From Istiophorus platypterus (lineage: Eukaryota; Chordata; Actinopteri; Istiophoriformes; Istiophoridae), in assembly GCA_016859345.1 (NCBI GenBank), contig CM029120.1:9260501-9324500 (forward strand): 64,000 nt of DNA. The letters run 5' to 3'. Below the pieces are notes generated by a model. The model had not been told where the DNA came from. It was given only the letters and a program-made list of their open reading frames with translations, and ran no database searches. The position numbers and the translations under genes are program-made. Positions 1 to 13,162 of the stretch are shown here, piece by piece. Numbering within the stretch: the first letter of the stretch is position 1; each line of letters begins with the position of its first letter.

Positions 1-3000
1 AAGCCTCTGAGAAGCCATTTCTCTCTCCTCTCTTTCCAGCTCCGCCAGAGTGTGCTGCAGCTCCTGCATGCGTTGCTGGTCCTGTTGCCTCAACAACTCC
101 AACTCGCACTAAAGACAGAAATGTTCATCAGGGGGTGTGTTTCTGTGTATCCAAAATCATCTTAAACATATTCAAAAAATGAACCTTAAATTTGTGAAAG
201 AAGTGAATACAATAGAGAAGTTTAAGTACTAAACTGATGATGTCTTACCAGTTTGTTATTGGTCCTTTCCTGTCGTTTCTCCCTCTCCAGTTGTTCTTGT
301 CTCCCTTTCCTCCTCTCTCTCTCCCACTGCTCCTCCCTCTCCCTCTCTTTCTCCTTCAGCTGGCGGAGTCTCTCCTTCATCTCTGCAAGTTCCACCTCTC
401 GGCATTTGGACCGCTCTTGCTCCATTTCTAAAGCATGGCTGGCTTCCTGCTTCTGCTCCTTCAAGGTCTCCATAGCTACACGATGTCGAGTGGCGGCCTC
501 CTGCTCCCTCTGCAGCTCCAACCGTCTCGTTCTCTCCTCCTCTTCCCATTTCCTTCTGCTCTGCAGTAGCTCGGCCCTCAGTTTGTCCGTCTCAGCTGCC
601 AGCTCCTCCCCCTGCCTTCGCTCCTGCTCTAGCTGGGCACGCATGTCAGAGATGAACTTCCTGTCTCTGGCTGCATCAGTCTCATGTCTGTGGCTGAGCT
701 CATCCACCTGCCTGATGCATCGGTCTCTCTCTTCATCCAGCTTCCTGTGAGCATCTGCAAGTTTAGAGTGCAGCTCACCTAAGCGAGATTCTGCTTCAGT
801 CAGGAGATGCTCGAGACGGGTCTTTTCTTTCAAGTTGAGCTCTTGTTGCATGGCAGAATGTCGACGTTCATCTTCTATCTCCCTCTGGGTGTCTTCTAGC
901 CGTTTTTCCAGAAGCCCACTGCGAGACTGTTCAATCTGAAACTCATGTCTGAGGTTGCTGCAGGCCACCCTCTCCTGCTCGATCTGACCCTTCAGATTCA
1001 TGACCTCTGACCTCTGCTGCTCAGAGGATACCTGCATAGCCTGGAGAGGGAAGAGCGGGTCAGTTGTCAGAGTTTAAAAGGGGAAGCTGAAGTAGTCTTT
1101 GGATTCTTCATAGATTGACCCTTAAAAACACTCAAGAGCCATACAATGGGCGTGACTAATACACCAAGTACAATGGATTTCCATGTTTACAAAATATACA
1201 TTAAGTACAGTATACCATGTTTCTGTTCTTGTCTTACCTCTCTCTTTTCCTCTTCCTCTTTGTCTTTACGGAGACTCAGAGCTCTCTCCTGCTCCAGTTG
1301 TTGCTGAAGCTCCTGGACTCTGGTTCGCTCCCTCCTAAAAGCTTCCTCACCTTCTTCCACAGCGAGCCTGGAGAAGCAAAATTATAAAGTTAATTCTCAC
1401 CACCTCTAGCAGCATTACAGGAAAGAATGTTTTTGCAACTGATAGAAACACAGTGAAGAGAGAGAAAGTTCATACAAGCCCCACCAAAACATAAAACCAT
1501 ACAACAACTGAGGAACAGAGAGCACAATGATAAAACATAACACACAATCTTTTGGAGGTTTGGGAGAGAAGGAGTTAAGGTATCTCTCCAGACATAATTT
1601 TGTTGACATGAGCTAACAAAATACAAACTAACCAAATAAATCCAAATGAATAAAATGATATACAAAATACAGCAAAACCCCGGTTTCAAAATACAACTTT
1701 GACGCATTGACTACACACTTTTAGCCTAAACAAAATAATGCTAGTTGATTGTGTTGTTATTCAGTGTGTAGGTATACCTGAGTGATTGTATCTTGATATT
1801 TTGCTCATGCTGTGTGTCATGAGCACATTTCAGTTGTTTCTGGCTCTCCCTCAGTTCTGCTTTTAGTTGGGATTCAACCTGTCCATCAGTCTGTAGCTGA
1901 TCTGTGTGCCAGTCACCTTCACCTCTGTGGTCGGTCTGAGGAAGAAAGACAGAAGATCAGCACGTTAGTCAACACAGCTGACGTTATGAGAAATTGATTA
2001 AATTATTTTAATCATTTAAGTAAAGATTGTCATTACAGCTTCACTGCATTTACAAAAATGACCCCTAAGATAACTGTAAAGTCTTTATTTAAAAATTACA
2101 GAAGCTCACCTGTGTGTGTCTCTGTGCCATTCGACAGAGCAGCTCTCGAAGAGCGATCACGGTCTCCTGCAGTGCCCTCTTCTCCTGCTGCCAGCTCATG
2201 GGGGGGTTGGAGGATGATTTATCCCGGTGGTCCAGTAGGTAGGAGCTATCCCCGCAGGGATGCTGTGTCTGACTAAATGAGAAGGCTTTTAGCTCTGAGA
2301 CATGAGGCTGGGTAGAGAAAGTGGCACGCCTTTGGGACAATGTGAGAATTCTGCAGCTTTCTTGATACACTTTCTTCAACAGACCCTGTAGAAAGATGTG
2401 GAAACAAAGTGAGTAAAATTCAGGTTTTCTGTCAAATACACAGAAGTACTGACAAGTGTACATGAAGCGTACCTGAAGCTCAGGTGATAACAGGTCATCG
2501 CTGTAGCTCATACTGCCTGCAGCACTATCTGTGTTGACTTTTGGGTTAATTCCACGGCAGCGGAGGTACTCAACAAACTGAGCGTCCAGTCTTTCAGTCT
2601 GTTCAAGCTCCACTCTCAGCCTTGCACCCAACTCCGAACTCACGTCTGAACCACAAGAATGAACAGAAGAGATAAGGATATAAGTCTGGTGATATTACTA
2701 ATTTACTTAATGTGCTATCTTTGTAGGTAAACTTGATAAAGCTTAATCTTTTATCCTAAAAACCCCATCCAAATACTACTAAAAAACAGTGAGCCACAGC
2801 ACTGCACTAAGTAACTGAGTAACATGTTATCTAATTTCTTTGAGTCAATCCCACAAACACTGTTTTGGTAAAGTAAATACTAGAACAAGAAATCTCCATC
2901 TGAAAATAGTCCCAACAAAATGCCTTATTTACTCCAGTTAGAGGGACGTTTGCTAAAAAACACTGTGCCAGCTCTTTTGGGAAATTTTACATACATACAA

Positions 3001-4441
3001 CATACAATACAAAACACAGTCATACAGATACATCTAGAAGTGCTAAGGCAACTAGACTTGCTATATATTCATTGAAACATTTCACATGCCATTCAAAAAG
3101 AATTTTCAGTTCTAAACAAGTCCAGTTGTCTTGACTAGCACTTCTAGATAAACCATGACCTCAATCTTTGCAAATAACAGTCAAACAGGTTTCAGGCTCG
3201 CTGCGGAAATACTCACTGCTTCCATATCCATCACTGGCCCATTCTGGTGCTGATAAGGAGGAGGCTGAACCAAGTGGAGATGGAGGGGTTGTTAGGTCAA
3301 GTCCGTCCAACTCATGCTCCTAAGAACAAAAGAATTAAAAATACTTAATCAAATCTGAACCCAAAACTAAAAGCTTCTTACAGAATGTCCAAAAAGTGGC
3401 GTGCATAGAACTGTCAGACCACATACTTTGTCAGTATCCAGGGAGTCAAGCATGGAGAAGTTGTCAGAGACTGACACTGAGCCTGGGGAGTGTGTACTCT
3501 GTGTGGCCGGATCTGGTGTTATGGTCCTAGAGTGGGGAGGCTCCATCACTATCTTGGGAGAGGTCTTGACCTGGGGCAGATCCAGGCCCGAGGTGTTCAG
3601 AGCGCTTATCTCAGACAGACGAGAACCAAGAACAGAGGCATGGAACCGCTCTGGGATTCTGTCCTCGGAGCATTCAAATCTTCTTAAAACCTCCGGAGAG
3701 CTCAGAGAGGCTTCATCATGAGACAAACTCACAACGTCCTCAAAAGCTCTCAAAGAAATATCTGAGATGTGAAGAAAATAAAAATTGTCATTATTAGAAC
3801 ATATTTTTGTTGCAATGACACTGTCATTAAGGGGAGAGAGATTTTAATCCTTTATACCTGAGCACTATCGATTCACCATCAGGTGATAACAGTGCAAATT
3901 GGCACATAATTTGCAAATTTATCAGCAGGGTATATGTTAAAAGACTTATTGAGTATTCACCTTTCCTTGAGAATCCTTGTTGGTGGTGAGGTGCATCCTG
4001 CTGTTGACAGTGCTGTCGAAGTTGCTGTAGTTGTCTCTGTTGACAGGCCAGTTCCTCTTCCTGTACAGCCAGGTCCTCCTGTAAAGCCTGAAGCTCTGCC
4101 TTCAGCCGCTGGTTATCAGTCTCCAGGTCGCCAAGGGCACGGTCTTTGGTCTAACAGACAATGACGTTAAAAATACAGCTGTTAAGTTTCTAATACTAAG
4201 GACTAAAAGATTAACTTGTAGAGTTACTGGAACTGGATCTGATGTTCTCTGCTCAGTTATATATTCTCACCTGTCCTTCTTCATGTAGTTTCTCAGCCCT
4301 CTCTGTACTGGTACTCAGACCCTGTTTCACTGCAGTCAGCTCCGCCCTCAGGCTCTGATGCTCTGCTCTCAGTCTGATGAGCTCAGTTTCCTTCTGTCTC
4401 AAGGCAGCGTCTGCTTCGGCCAGGGTCACCTCAGCCTGTGT
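1..4441 (-). CDS. pcnt: pcnt 3'-proximal exons 44-53 (last one cut by window edge)
   Basis: The exons are 4271-4441, 3961-4150, 3427-3761, 3217-3319, 2473-2645, 2110-2385, 1778-1935, 1238-1367, 249-1040 and 1-108 (continuing off the window). Exon 46 (3427-3761) and exon 47 form a Ser/Pro/Asp linker with SPEVLRRFE, like human SSPEVLRKD. Exon 49 begins GLLKKVYQESCRILTLS, matching human ALLQMVRDESHQILALS. Exon 52 (792 bp) is a very charged helix ending in Glu/Arg-rich EKEREREEQWERERRKG. Exon 53 reads ELELLRQQDQQRMQEL before the sequence runs out. The conserved C-terminal PACT/calmodulin-binding region is not in the window. Confidence 0.88.
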
Positions 4442-7400
4442 CTGATAATTAGAGAAACATCCATATTAGCATTTACTATCATTATAGCTTGTTCCCTGTA
4501 TTGGCATATGCATTCACAACCTATACTTTTTCCATTTATCCTTTGTCAGTTAAAAAAAAAACAAAAAACAAAAAAAAAATCCCTTTTGTATGTGAACGTC
4601 AGTTGAATGAAGGTAAGCGCTTTATAATGTAACAGCACCATGTCATGCGTGCAGTGTTCCAAGTTTATACAGCTAATGCAATCTTATACCTCTACTAAAA
4701 ACTATTCTCGTATGCTGTGATCATTATAGATACATTTGCCGAAAGCAGCTTTGCTACAGTAAAAAGAATGTTCAAAGGAATGCAAAGACATGCAGCAGCA
4801 CAACCAATCATTTCAGCATCCATAATTTCTTGTCAAAAACTGTAACTTCTTACCACATCCTGCCAAGAAAGATAGTAAAGAGTTGAAAAATAAAGTGATT
4901 CAGCTTTAAAAACAAGAGCTAGCAAAGACTGTCCTTCTTCCTCATGTAGTTTCTCAGCCCTCTCTGTACTGGTACTCAGACCCTGTTTCACTGCAGTCAG
5001 CTCCGCCCTCAGGCTCTGATGCTCTGCTCTCAGTCTGATGAGCTCAGTTTCCTTCTGTCTCAAGGCAGCGTCTGCTTCGGCCAGGGTCACCTCAGCCTGT
5101 GTCTGATAATTAGAGAAACATCCATATTAGCATTTACTATCATTATAGCTTGTTCCCTGTATTGGCATATGCATTCACAACCTATACTTTTTCCATTTAT
5201 CCTTTGTCAGTTAAAAAAAAAACAAAAAACAAAAAAAAAATCCCTTTTGTATGTGAACGTCAGTTGAATGAAGGTAAGCGCTTTATAATGTAACAGCACC
5301 ATGTCATGCGTGCAGTGTTCCAAGTTTATACAGCTAATGCAATCTTATACCTCTACTAAAAACTATTCTCGTATGCTGTGATCATTATAGATACATTTGC
5401 CGAAAGCAGCTTTGCTACAGTAAAAAGAATGTTCAAAGGAATGCAAAGACATGCAGCAGCACAACCAATCATTTCAGCATCCATAATTTCTTGTCAAAAA
5501 CTGTAACTTCTTACCACATCCTGCCAAGAAAGATAGTAAAGAGTTGAAAAATAAAGTGATTCAGCTTTAAAAACAAGAGCTAGCAAAGACTGTCCTTCTT
5601 CCTCATTTTAATGTCACTTCCTCTGTAAGATTCTGCCGTCTTAGTGCCGTAACACGTCATTACGCTCCTAACTATAACCAGATGTGGTTCTGCCTGCAGT
5701 CACTAGCACAGCTGTATGCTAGCAAAAAAAAAAAAAAAAAAAAAAAGTGGCAGCAAGATATTTCCTGTTAGGACCTGGAGCTTGTTGAGAAGCAGTTTAC
5801 AGAGTTATCTGATTGACAGAAAAAAAAATCAGGAACCCTTCAAACTTTGAACATGGGCTTGTTGACCTCTCTGGTCAGGATATCCTGACCACATTTAAGG
5901 CCCAGATAGTATTTTTTGATCGTATACATTTTAAGTACTGTTTGTTCACAGACATAATTAGAATTTGAGTTATAGATTAAAAACAGAAATTGAAAATAAA
6001 AAGCCTGTTGCACTGCTGTGTAATTTGGAAGTGTTTGCGCTCCTATATTTAGAGTTCTGTTTCACTATTGAAATTTGTATTGTGCTTTTAAAAACTGAAA
6101 AAACAATCCAGTGTTTACTATGTACATTAACACTCACCAGCACCTCCTTATGGGCCTCTTCTTGACTGGTTTCCTTTTCATTGAGTTGAATTGTCAGGTC
6201 TTTGATAAGGGCTGTCATTGATGCCAAATCGTGTCTAAGCCTTCCAATTTCCTCCTGGAGTGTCCCCTCCCTCCTCCTCAGTGCCTCAATTTCAGCAGAA
6301 AGCTCTCCCTTCACAGTTTCTAGCGTTTTAACCTTTGCCCTTTCCCCAGCAACCAGTTCTTCCATTTCTACCATCTCAGCTCTTACCTCCTGGACTTGTC
6401 TCTCAAGAGTGAGACTGGTTTCTCTGAGGACCTCCATTTCTATTTTCATCTCCTGCTCTTTTGTTTTTAGAGTGTCAATCTCTCCCACCCTCTCCTGTTC
6501 TTCCTTTTGGAGTTCAGAAATCAGGGTGTTAAGGTGGGCTTTCTCCTCATGCAGGGAGCTTGCCTCTTCAGCTTGAAATTTCAAACTGTCCCTCTCCTCC
6601 TCTGATAGTTTCCTCTTGTCCTTCTCATCATCTACTTGGATTTTCACCTTCTCCAGCTCAGCCTCCTTGAGGGTGAGGAGACCTTGGAGCTCATCAGCCT
6701 TTTCTCTCTCTGCTTTCAACCTCCTTCCAAACTCCTCCCCTTGTCCTCTGTACTCTTCCTCCTGGGTGAGTAGTAATCGCTCCAGACCTTCTTTCTCTGC
6801 CAGCGCAGTCTCTAGCTGACTCTGAAGGGCCTTGAGATTAGATCGAAGGGAACGAGAGGAGGCAGAATGAGTCAGACTGAGCTCTTGTTTCAGGCTGCTT
6901 GGCCCTCCCCTCCTCTCCTGCTCCTGGATGGTGTAGTGGTGAGGTTCAGGGCTGGGAGCGGGCGAGGGATTGATGCTGTCACCATCCTGAGAGTCGCTAA
7001 CTTCATGTAGGTTGGGGCCCAGTGTGGCAAGTTCTGCCTGCAGTGTGCTGATCACCTCATGAAGGCGCTCCTCTTCTTCCTCTTTGTCCTGACGCACTCT
7101 TGTGATTTCAGAGTGAAGATGTTCCACCTGTGAGTGCAGATCCTCGAGCTCAACCTCCAAAGCCTTTTTTGTCAGAGGGATTAGAAACAGACAATTACTT
7201 TTTTCATCACTGCCTCAAAAACTATGTGTACTCCCACACTGTATTCTGTGTGCTCTTATACTGACCTTGTTGTCTCTGGTGTTCTCCAGCTCCTGTTCAA
7301 GCCTTTGGATCTCATTGTTTAGATGATCGATCTCCTGGTTTTTCTCCTTAATTAGTGCTGAAGGGAGGGTTTCTACCTCTGCTTCCTCCAATTTTCTTTG

Positions 7401-10400
7401 TTTGTCTTTCTCCTCCTTGAGTGTAGTGAGGGCTGACACATTCTCCTGCAAGCAGAGTTGCATTTGCCAGTGTAATTTATCATCTAACATAGTAAAATAG
7501 ATCATAGGGCTTTAAAGAACCCACACTGGAACAAATGTCCAAAATTGAGAAGTTTTATTTTAACTTAATCTCACTTTCATTATTGTAATGCATCAAAAAG
7601 TACAAACATCAATTACTAACACTAACTGAACTGTTCTGAATTAGCTTTGAATCACAATCTATTGTATCATTAAAAATTTAGCATTTTTAATTTGGATTGG
7701 TACATATGGAATCATTCAAGAGGTAGAGATACACACCAGTATTAGATATTCATTTGGTATGAAGAGAGTAGTGACTCTCACCTTCAGTGCAGAAATCTGC
7801 TCCTGTAGCTCGTTAACATGAGCTGCATTCTGATTGGTCAGTAGCTCCAGCTGTAGTGTGAGGTGTTTTAATTCAACCTCTTTTATGCTCAAGTCTCTCT
7901 GAACATTCTCCAGCTCGCCAAGCAGGACCTCGGCCTTAAAAACAAAACATAACATTATTACGATAAAGAATTTATATATGTATACATATAAATGTGCTTT
8001 CAAAAGTTCTATAAATGCAACACAGTTTTCTGTAGTGGTTTAAATATATTGCACTTTCACAGATCGCTAGTCCTAGTGGTGGTTTTAAAAGTTGGATCTG
8101 GAAACCCATATGCATTTAGACCAAAAGGGGGCACTGCAGCCAAATAAAACACAACTTCTCATCAAAAATCATCATTGCTACATTTCAGCAGTTTTTCATA
8201 AAATCATATAGACCTCTTGCTCTTTGCTTTGTAGACTCTGCTGAGCAGTGTCCAGGGCATCCCTAAGCTCTTGAGTGGGGTCACGCGTATTGTCATGGTA
8301 ACAGTGTCTCGTCTCATCCAGTTTGGATTGCAGGGCGGAGATCTGCAGTCTGTTAGACAGCTGCTGCTGCTCCAGTGCCTGCTTGTCCTGACAAGACGGA
8401 AGATGAGATGAGTGAATACTTGTAGCTGCACACTTACACTGACCGTCTTGACTGAAAAGGTCCATTTTCTCTTACTTGTGTGAGCTCCTGTTCTCTCAAC
8501 TTTGCTTTGTGAAGCTCCTGTTCAAGTTCATTGATGGATTTATGACTCTCAGCGCTGTTAAGCAGTGCCTGCTCTAGCTCTCTGATTCGCCCAGCTAGCT
8601 TGTCTATCTCCTCGTTGCGCTCTGCAAGATCACGCTGGGCCTGCTGATTGGCTGCAAGCAAGGAGGTATGGTCCTCTGTCTTGTCTTTGATGATAGCTTG
8701 TAGACTTTCCACCTAAGAGATATAGGGGGGACAACAGTGTGGATAACACATTTCCAAGCTTTTGAGTAGGGGAAAAAAAAAAAATAGCATTTGCAATTGA
8801 CCCGGGGGGGGGGGGCGCAAACAAAGAAAAAACCCAGATGATTTATTGCTAAATGAGCCATTCCGGATGTGCAGCCACTGGTACCGAACAATGAAATTAA
8901 GCCATTCTAGAGAGCGGGAACATGGAGGGGAAAGACAAATTAAGTGCAAAACAGAGAGAAATGAGTATTAGCAAACGGACAATGAAATGGGAATGAATGA
9001 AGAATGTATGGCAAGCACGTAAAAAAGTAACATTAATCAATGGATAATTGCATAACAATGATGGACAATACACACCATGCAGAAGATTCAGAGGAGTTAA
9101 GAGAAATAGGCTACAGTTAGATTTCATACCTGCAAAACCAAGTCCTCAAACTACAGCAATCCGTTCAGCACAGGGATAAACACATGGTAAAAGTCAAGCT
9201 CATTAGCAAACAAACAATACATTCATCATGTTAACATTTGCAAGGAATACTATGTATTGTTCAGTTAGCTGGTTTATAATCCCATCAGCAAAACATTACT
9301 CTCATCACATCAAACATGTTAAAATGAGACACACTGTAAATACTACATATTTTTTAGTATCTATTAATATCTACAAATATCTTGTGATACTGTCCTCTTA
9401 AATATATTTTAATCTGCCTTATGATATATATTTTATAATAAACACCATTCACAAGGTGACAACTATCGCCTATTTGTGACTTCTGTACACTCTGTGCATT
9501 ACTCAATGATTTGATCAAGCAGCGTTGAACCTTGCAATGCGGTTTGTCCACTAAAAATGTTCACCCTTATGCTGTGCAGTGTATGTACACTTCTTATCAG
9601 GTTAATGGGCCTCACCCTGTGTCCTTTATTATCCACACCAGCTGTCTGTCTTAGTTGGGACTCCAGCCTTCTGATCTCCTGTTGGAACTCGTCTCTCTCA
9701 TGTTCACGCTCAACAGCTTGCTCCTGTATGTACAGGAAAGAATTATGTGAAAGACAGTGTCCACTTCATTATGCAAGAACAGGTGAAATTGTCCATGGCA
9801 ATCTCCAATAACACTTGGAGGAATTTGAACTGAGTATGCAGACAACCAAATAAAATGAAAGGGGAAAATGAAAGGGGAATCTGAAAGAGTGGATGAATAA
9901 TTTTAAATATACAGGTAGGACACTTTTGTTTTGTTTGGTTGTTTCTTAAAAATAATCACATTAATTTAATATGTTAAAATTCACCTCTATAAACTGTCGA
10001 TCATGTTTCAGTTGTTTCTCAAGTGCTTGGACTCGCTGGTTGAGGTCATCAGTGTGGGTCTTGTGATGCAGCTCCATCTCCAGGCCCTTTGTTTCCTGCT
10101 CTTCCAACTCTCTCTCCAGGGCCCTGAGGCGCTTAGACAGAGAGCTATGGTCTTTCTCTGCCTGCCGCTGCAAGTCCAGCCTGTCCTTGGTCAAGCGCTC
10201 CGTCTCTGCTAGTAGAGCTTCAAAAATGAGAGGGGAAGGGTTAGGGCAACTGTTTCAATATAATACATATTTGTAGAAAATTTTTAAAAAGCAGACAAGA
10301 CATGAGGAGATAAATAATACAACTATTAAACATACTGTGCCTTTCCTCCTGAACAGTTACTGAATGCATTCTCCTTAGCATCTTTATTCTAAAACATTGT

Positions 10401-13131
10401 TTAAAAGGTAAAACAACAACAACAACAACAAATAACACAGCACTCCAAGAGACTTTGCTACAAGCTACTGGCAGTGGCAGGGTTACAAACCGCAATCTCA
10501 CACAGCACACTCCAAATTTACTGCATATATATTGCATATTCATCCTCCACCCCCTCATCACACACATACTCCACTCTGACCCACAAACCTGCGTCAGGAT
10601 CTAAATTGAGCCAATGGCCTACGGAGAGAAGACACATCTGAGCACAGAAATTACATAAGTGTATGGTCAAGCTCACTAAAGAGGTCATCTAACGCTTATG
10701 CACACACACACACATGACTTGATGAGTTTGTGCTTCCTCACCTTTCTCCCTCTCACCAAGACCAGCGGAGAGATGCTCCTTCTGACGGAGGACAATTGTG
10801 TGCTCCTCACTGAGCTCCTGATGCTTCAGTCTGAGGATGTCCAGCTCTCCATTGAGGCTCTGCATCTGTTGCAACTTCATCTTAAGGTCCTCCAGCTCCT
10901 CCACTAGTCTCTCCTCCTGTGCCTCCTTCTGCTGCAGAGACTCCTCTAGCACCACTTTCTCAGCCATATAGCCCTCTAGCAGCCCTAAACACACAAACAA
11001 ATGCAAAGAGGTTATGTGAAAAAAAGACATGTTCCAGATTATTTTGCTTAGTATCACAAAGCTGTGTTATGATAAATTATGCTTAAACCTCAGAGTCAGC
11101 GGTTAGATTGGAGTACAGGCAGAAGAGAAAGCCATGTTTACAGTCAGTGGATTAACTACTGTAACTTGGCATCATAAGACGAATCAAGTGAAGCAAAGCC
11201 AATGAGGATGCAGTGCTCACCCTCTGCCTTGTGGAGCTCCAGCTGGAGTTGGCCCTTCTGCTTCGCCTCCTGATCAAGCTGCTCTAGTAAGAGCTTGTGC
11301 TGCTTAAGGAGCTGGGCGGAGTCTTCTTTGCCCTGAGAGAACTTTTCCTCCAGAGAGAGGTGGACATCGTGAGTCTGCTCGAGCTAGAGAAAAGGTGAGT
11401 AACCCACACTTATTACACAGCTAACATTTCTATGAAACACATCTAGAAGTATCAGTGGGTCAATACATCCTTTACCTGTGTGTTGGCCTGGTTGAGTAGC
11501 TCTAGTAGTGTGTCTACTGTGTGTCGCAGTCTGCTGCAGGCATTCAGAGCTGCTTCTTCACCTCCAGGATTAATCTGAGCATCTGAAACCAGCAGGCTCT
11601 CACAGAGCAGTTGTGTCAGCTCCAGCTCCTCTGATGACAAGTCTGCAACTGATATAATTATGGGGGGATAAATAAATAAATAAATCAAGCCAAAATTAAT
11701 TGTTGCATTGATATAAATATAGCCCCTTTTTGTCTCTGGAAAATGTGATTCAACTGTTTAATTCTTATTTGCGCTCTTAAAAACACCCAGGGAGCTACCT
11801 TGAGCCAAAAGAAGCACAGTTCACTGGGAGATTAAAGTATTTCATGCCCTATAATTTCATAATGACTCAGATGCCAACAGACCTGACTCTAGTCCATCTT
11901 TGAGCCCTGCTGAGCTCCTCTGATGAGTCACTTGCTGAGGTGTTTTGGTTCTGGCATTGATCTTTTGTCCAATCAGCTCTTCCGTTGCAATGGTACTGCG
12001 AACCATCTCAATCAGCACCTTACTGAGCTTCTCATTGGCTTTGCGCAGTTTACGTCTGGGAGAACAAAAGGGAGACATCAGACACACATACACCAAATAA
12101 AGCGCATAGCCACGTTGGGAGATTGGGTCTTTTTCTCTACCTGAAATACTGGTGTCTAAAATATTCCAGGTAAATGAAAAGAAAAGTTAATAAACATTAA
12201 ATTGCACTGACAACCACCTTTGTGTGTTTTGTAGGTAAATTTAACCCATGTATTTCTAGCTTATTTTCAGAAAAATGCAATGGAAAATGGCATTTTATGA
12301 CATGTGGTGAACTGACATACCAGAATAAAAACTTGCTAGGGCAGAATATGTTATTTCTGAGAACTCACTAAACATACAGCTTGTTTAATTCACTGGCTTA
12401 GTAGAACATGCTGGATAGGCCAAAGTCCAGAGCTCCCATCTATGAACTGACATTATGAAATGAACGCTAAAATGTGTCTTTACGGTAAGAGAAACCTTGT
12501 CTAGCTACAACTGCTATACAGATGAAGCAATACACACAACAGTGGAACACACAAAGAACCCAATGTACCTTTCCTCTTTGGAAGTCTGCAAGTCATCAGT
12601 GAGCATCTTTAGTAGGTTGCCTCCCTCCTGACTTTCTCGTTCCCTTCGCTGGAGGAGGGTGTCCAGGGTCTCCATCTCTGCACGCTTCCCTTCTAACTCT
12701 TCCTGCAGACAGCCAACCTCTGCTCGCAGCTGGAAAGATTGAAAGGGAGAGCTTATTAATTCTACCAACACTAACCTATTGATTGCCCTTCTCCTCCCTG
12801 TGGTATGACTTGTTTAAAAACATATCCTTGTGTGCAACCGAGTCTTCGTAATAACCGAAATAACAAAACCACATGTCAACAATATCCCAGCAGGGCCATG
12901 CTCATGAAAAAAAAAAAAAAAGCAGAAGGTATGTTCTGCACAAAAAAGGGAACCACTGGCAATCAAAACCAGATGTTAAGTCACAGAGAAATCCATTTTA
13001 TCCAGAGCTGTCAATGAGCACCATCCAGTACCATTACCCAAAAATGCATTCAGTATATCCACTGTACAACAAAACCCTCATTTAAAACCAGCCTAAGACA
13101 GGCACATGCACGCAAGCACACACATGCACGC

Positions 13132-13162
<31 letters not shown>

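Noticed and set aside
253..750. Long plus-strand open frames opposite pcnt exons (also at 6202-6819, 26555-26931 and 24409-24751)
   Set aside because: They mirror Glu/Lys/Leu-rich minus-strand exons. The Ser/Leu/Phe-rich translations are what the complement of coiled-coil codons gives, and they lack splice signals and family resemblance.
4358..5267. Identical 82-codon plus-strand frames repeated 661 bp apart
   Set aside because: They are the antisense of the duplicated pcnt exon and intron, so the identity reflects the tandem duplication and not a gene pair.
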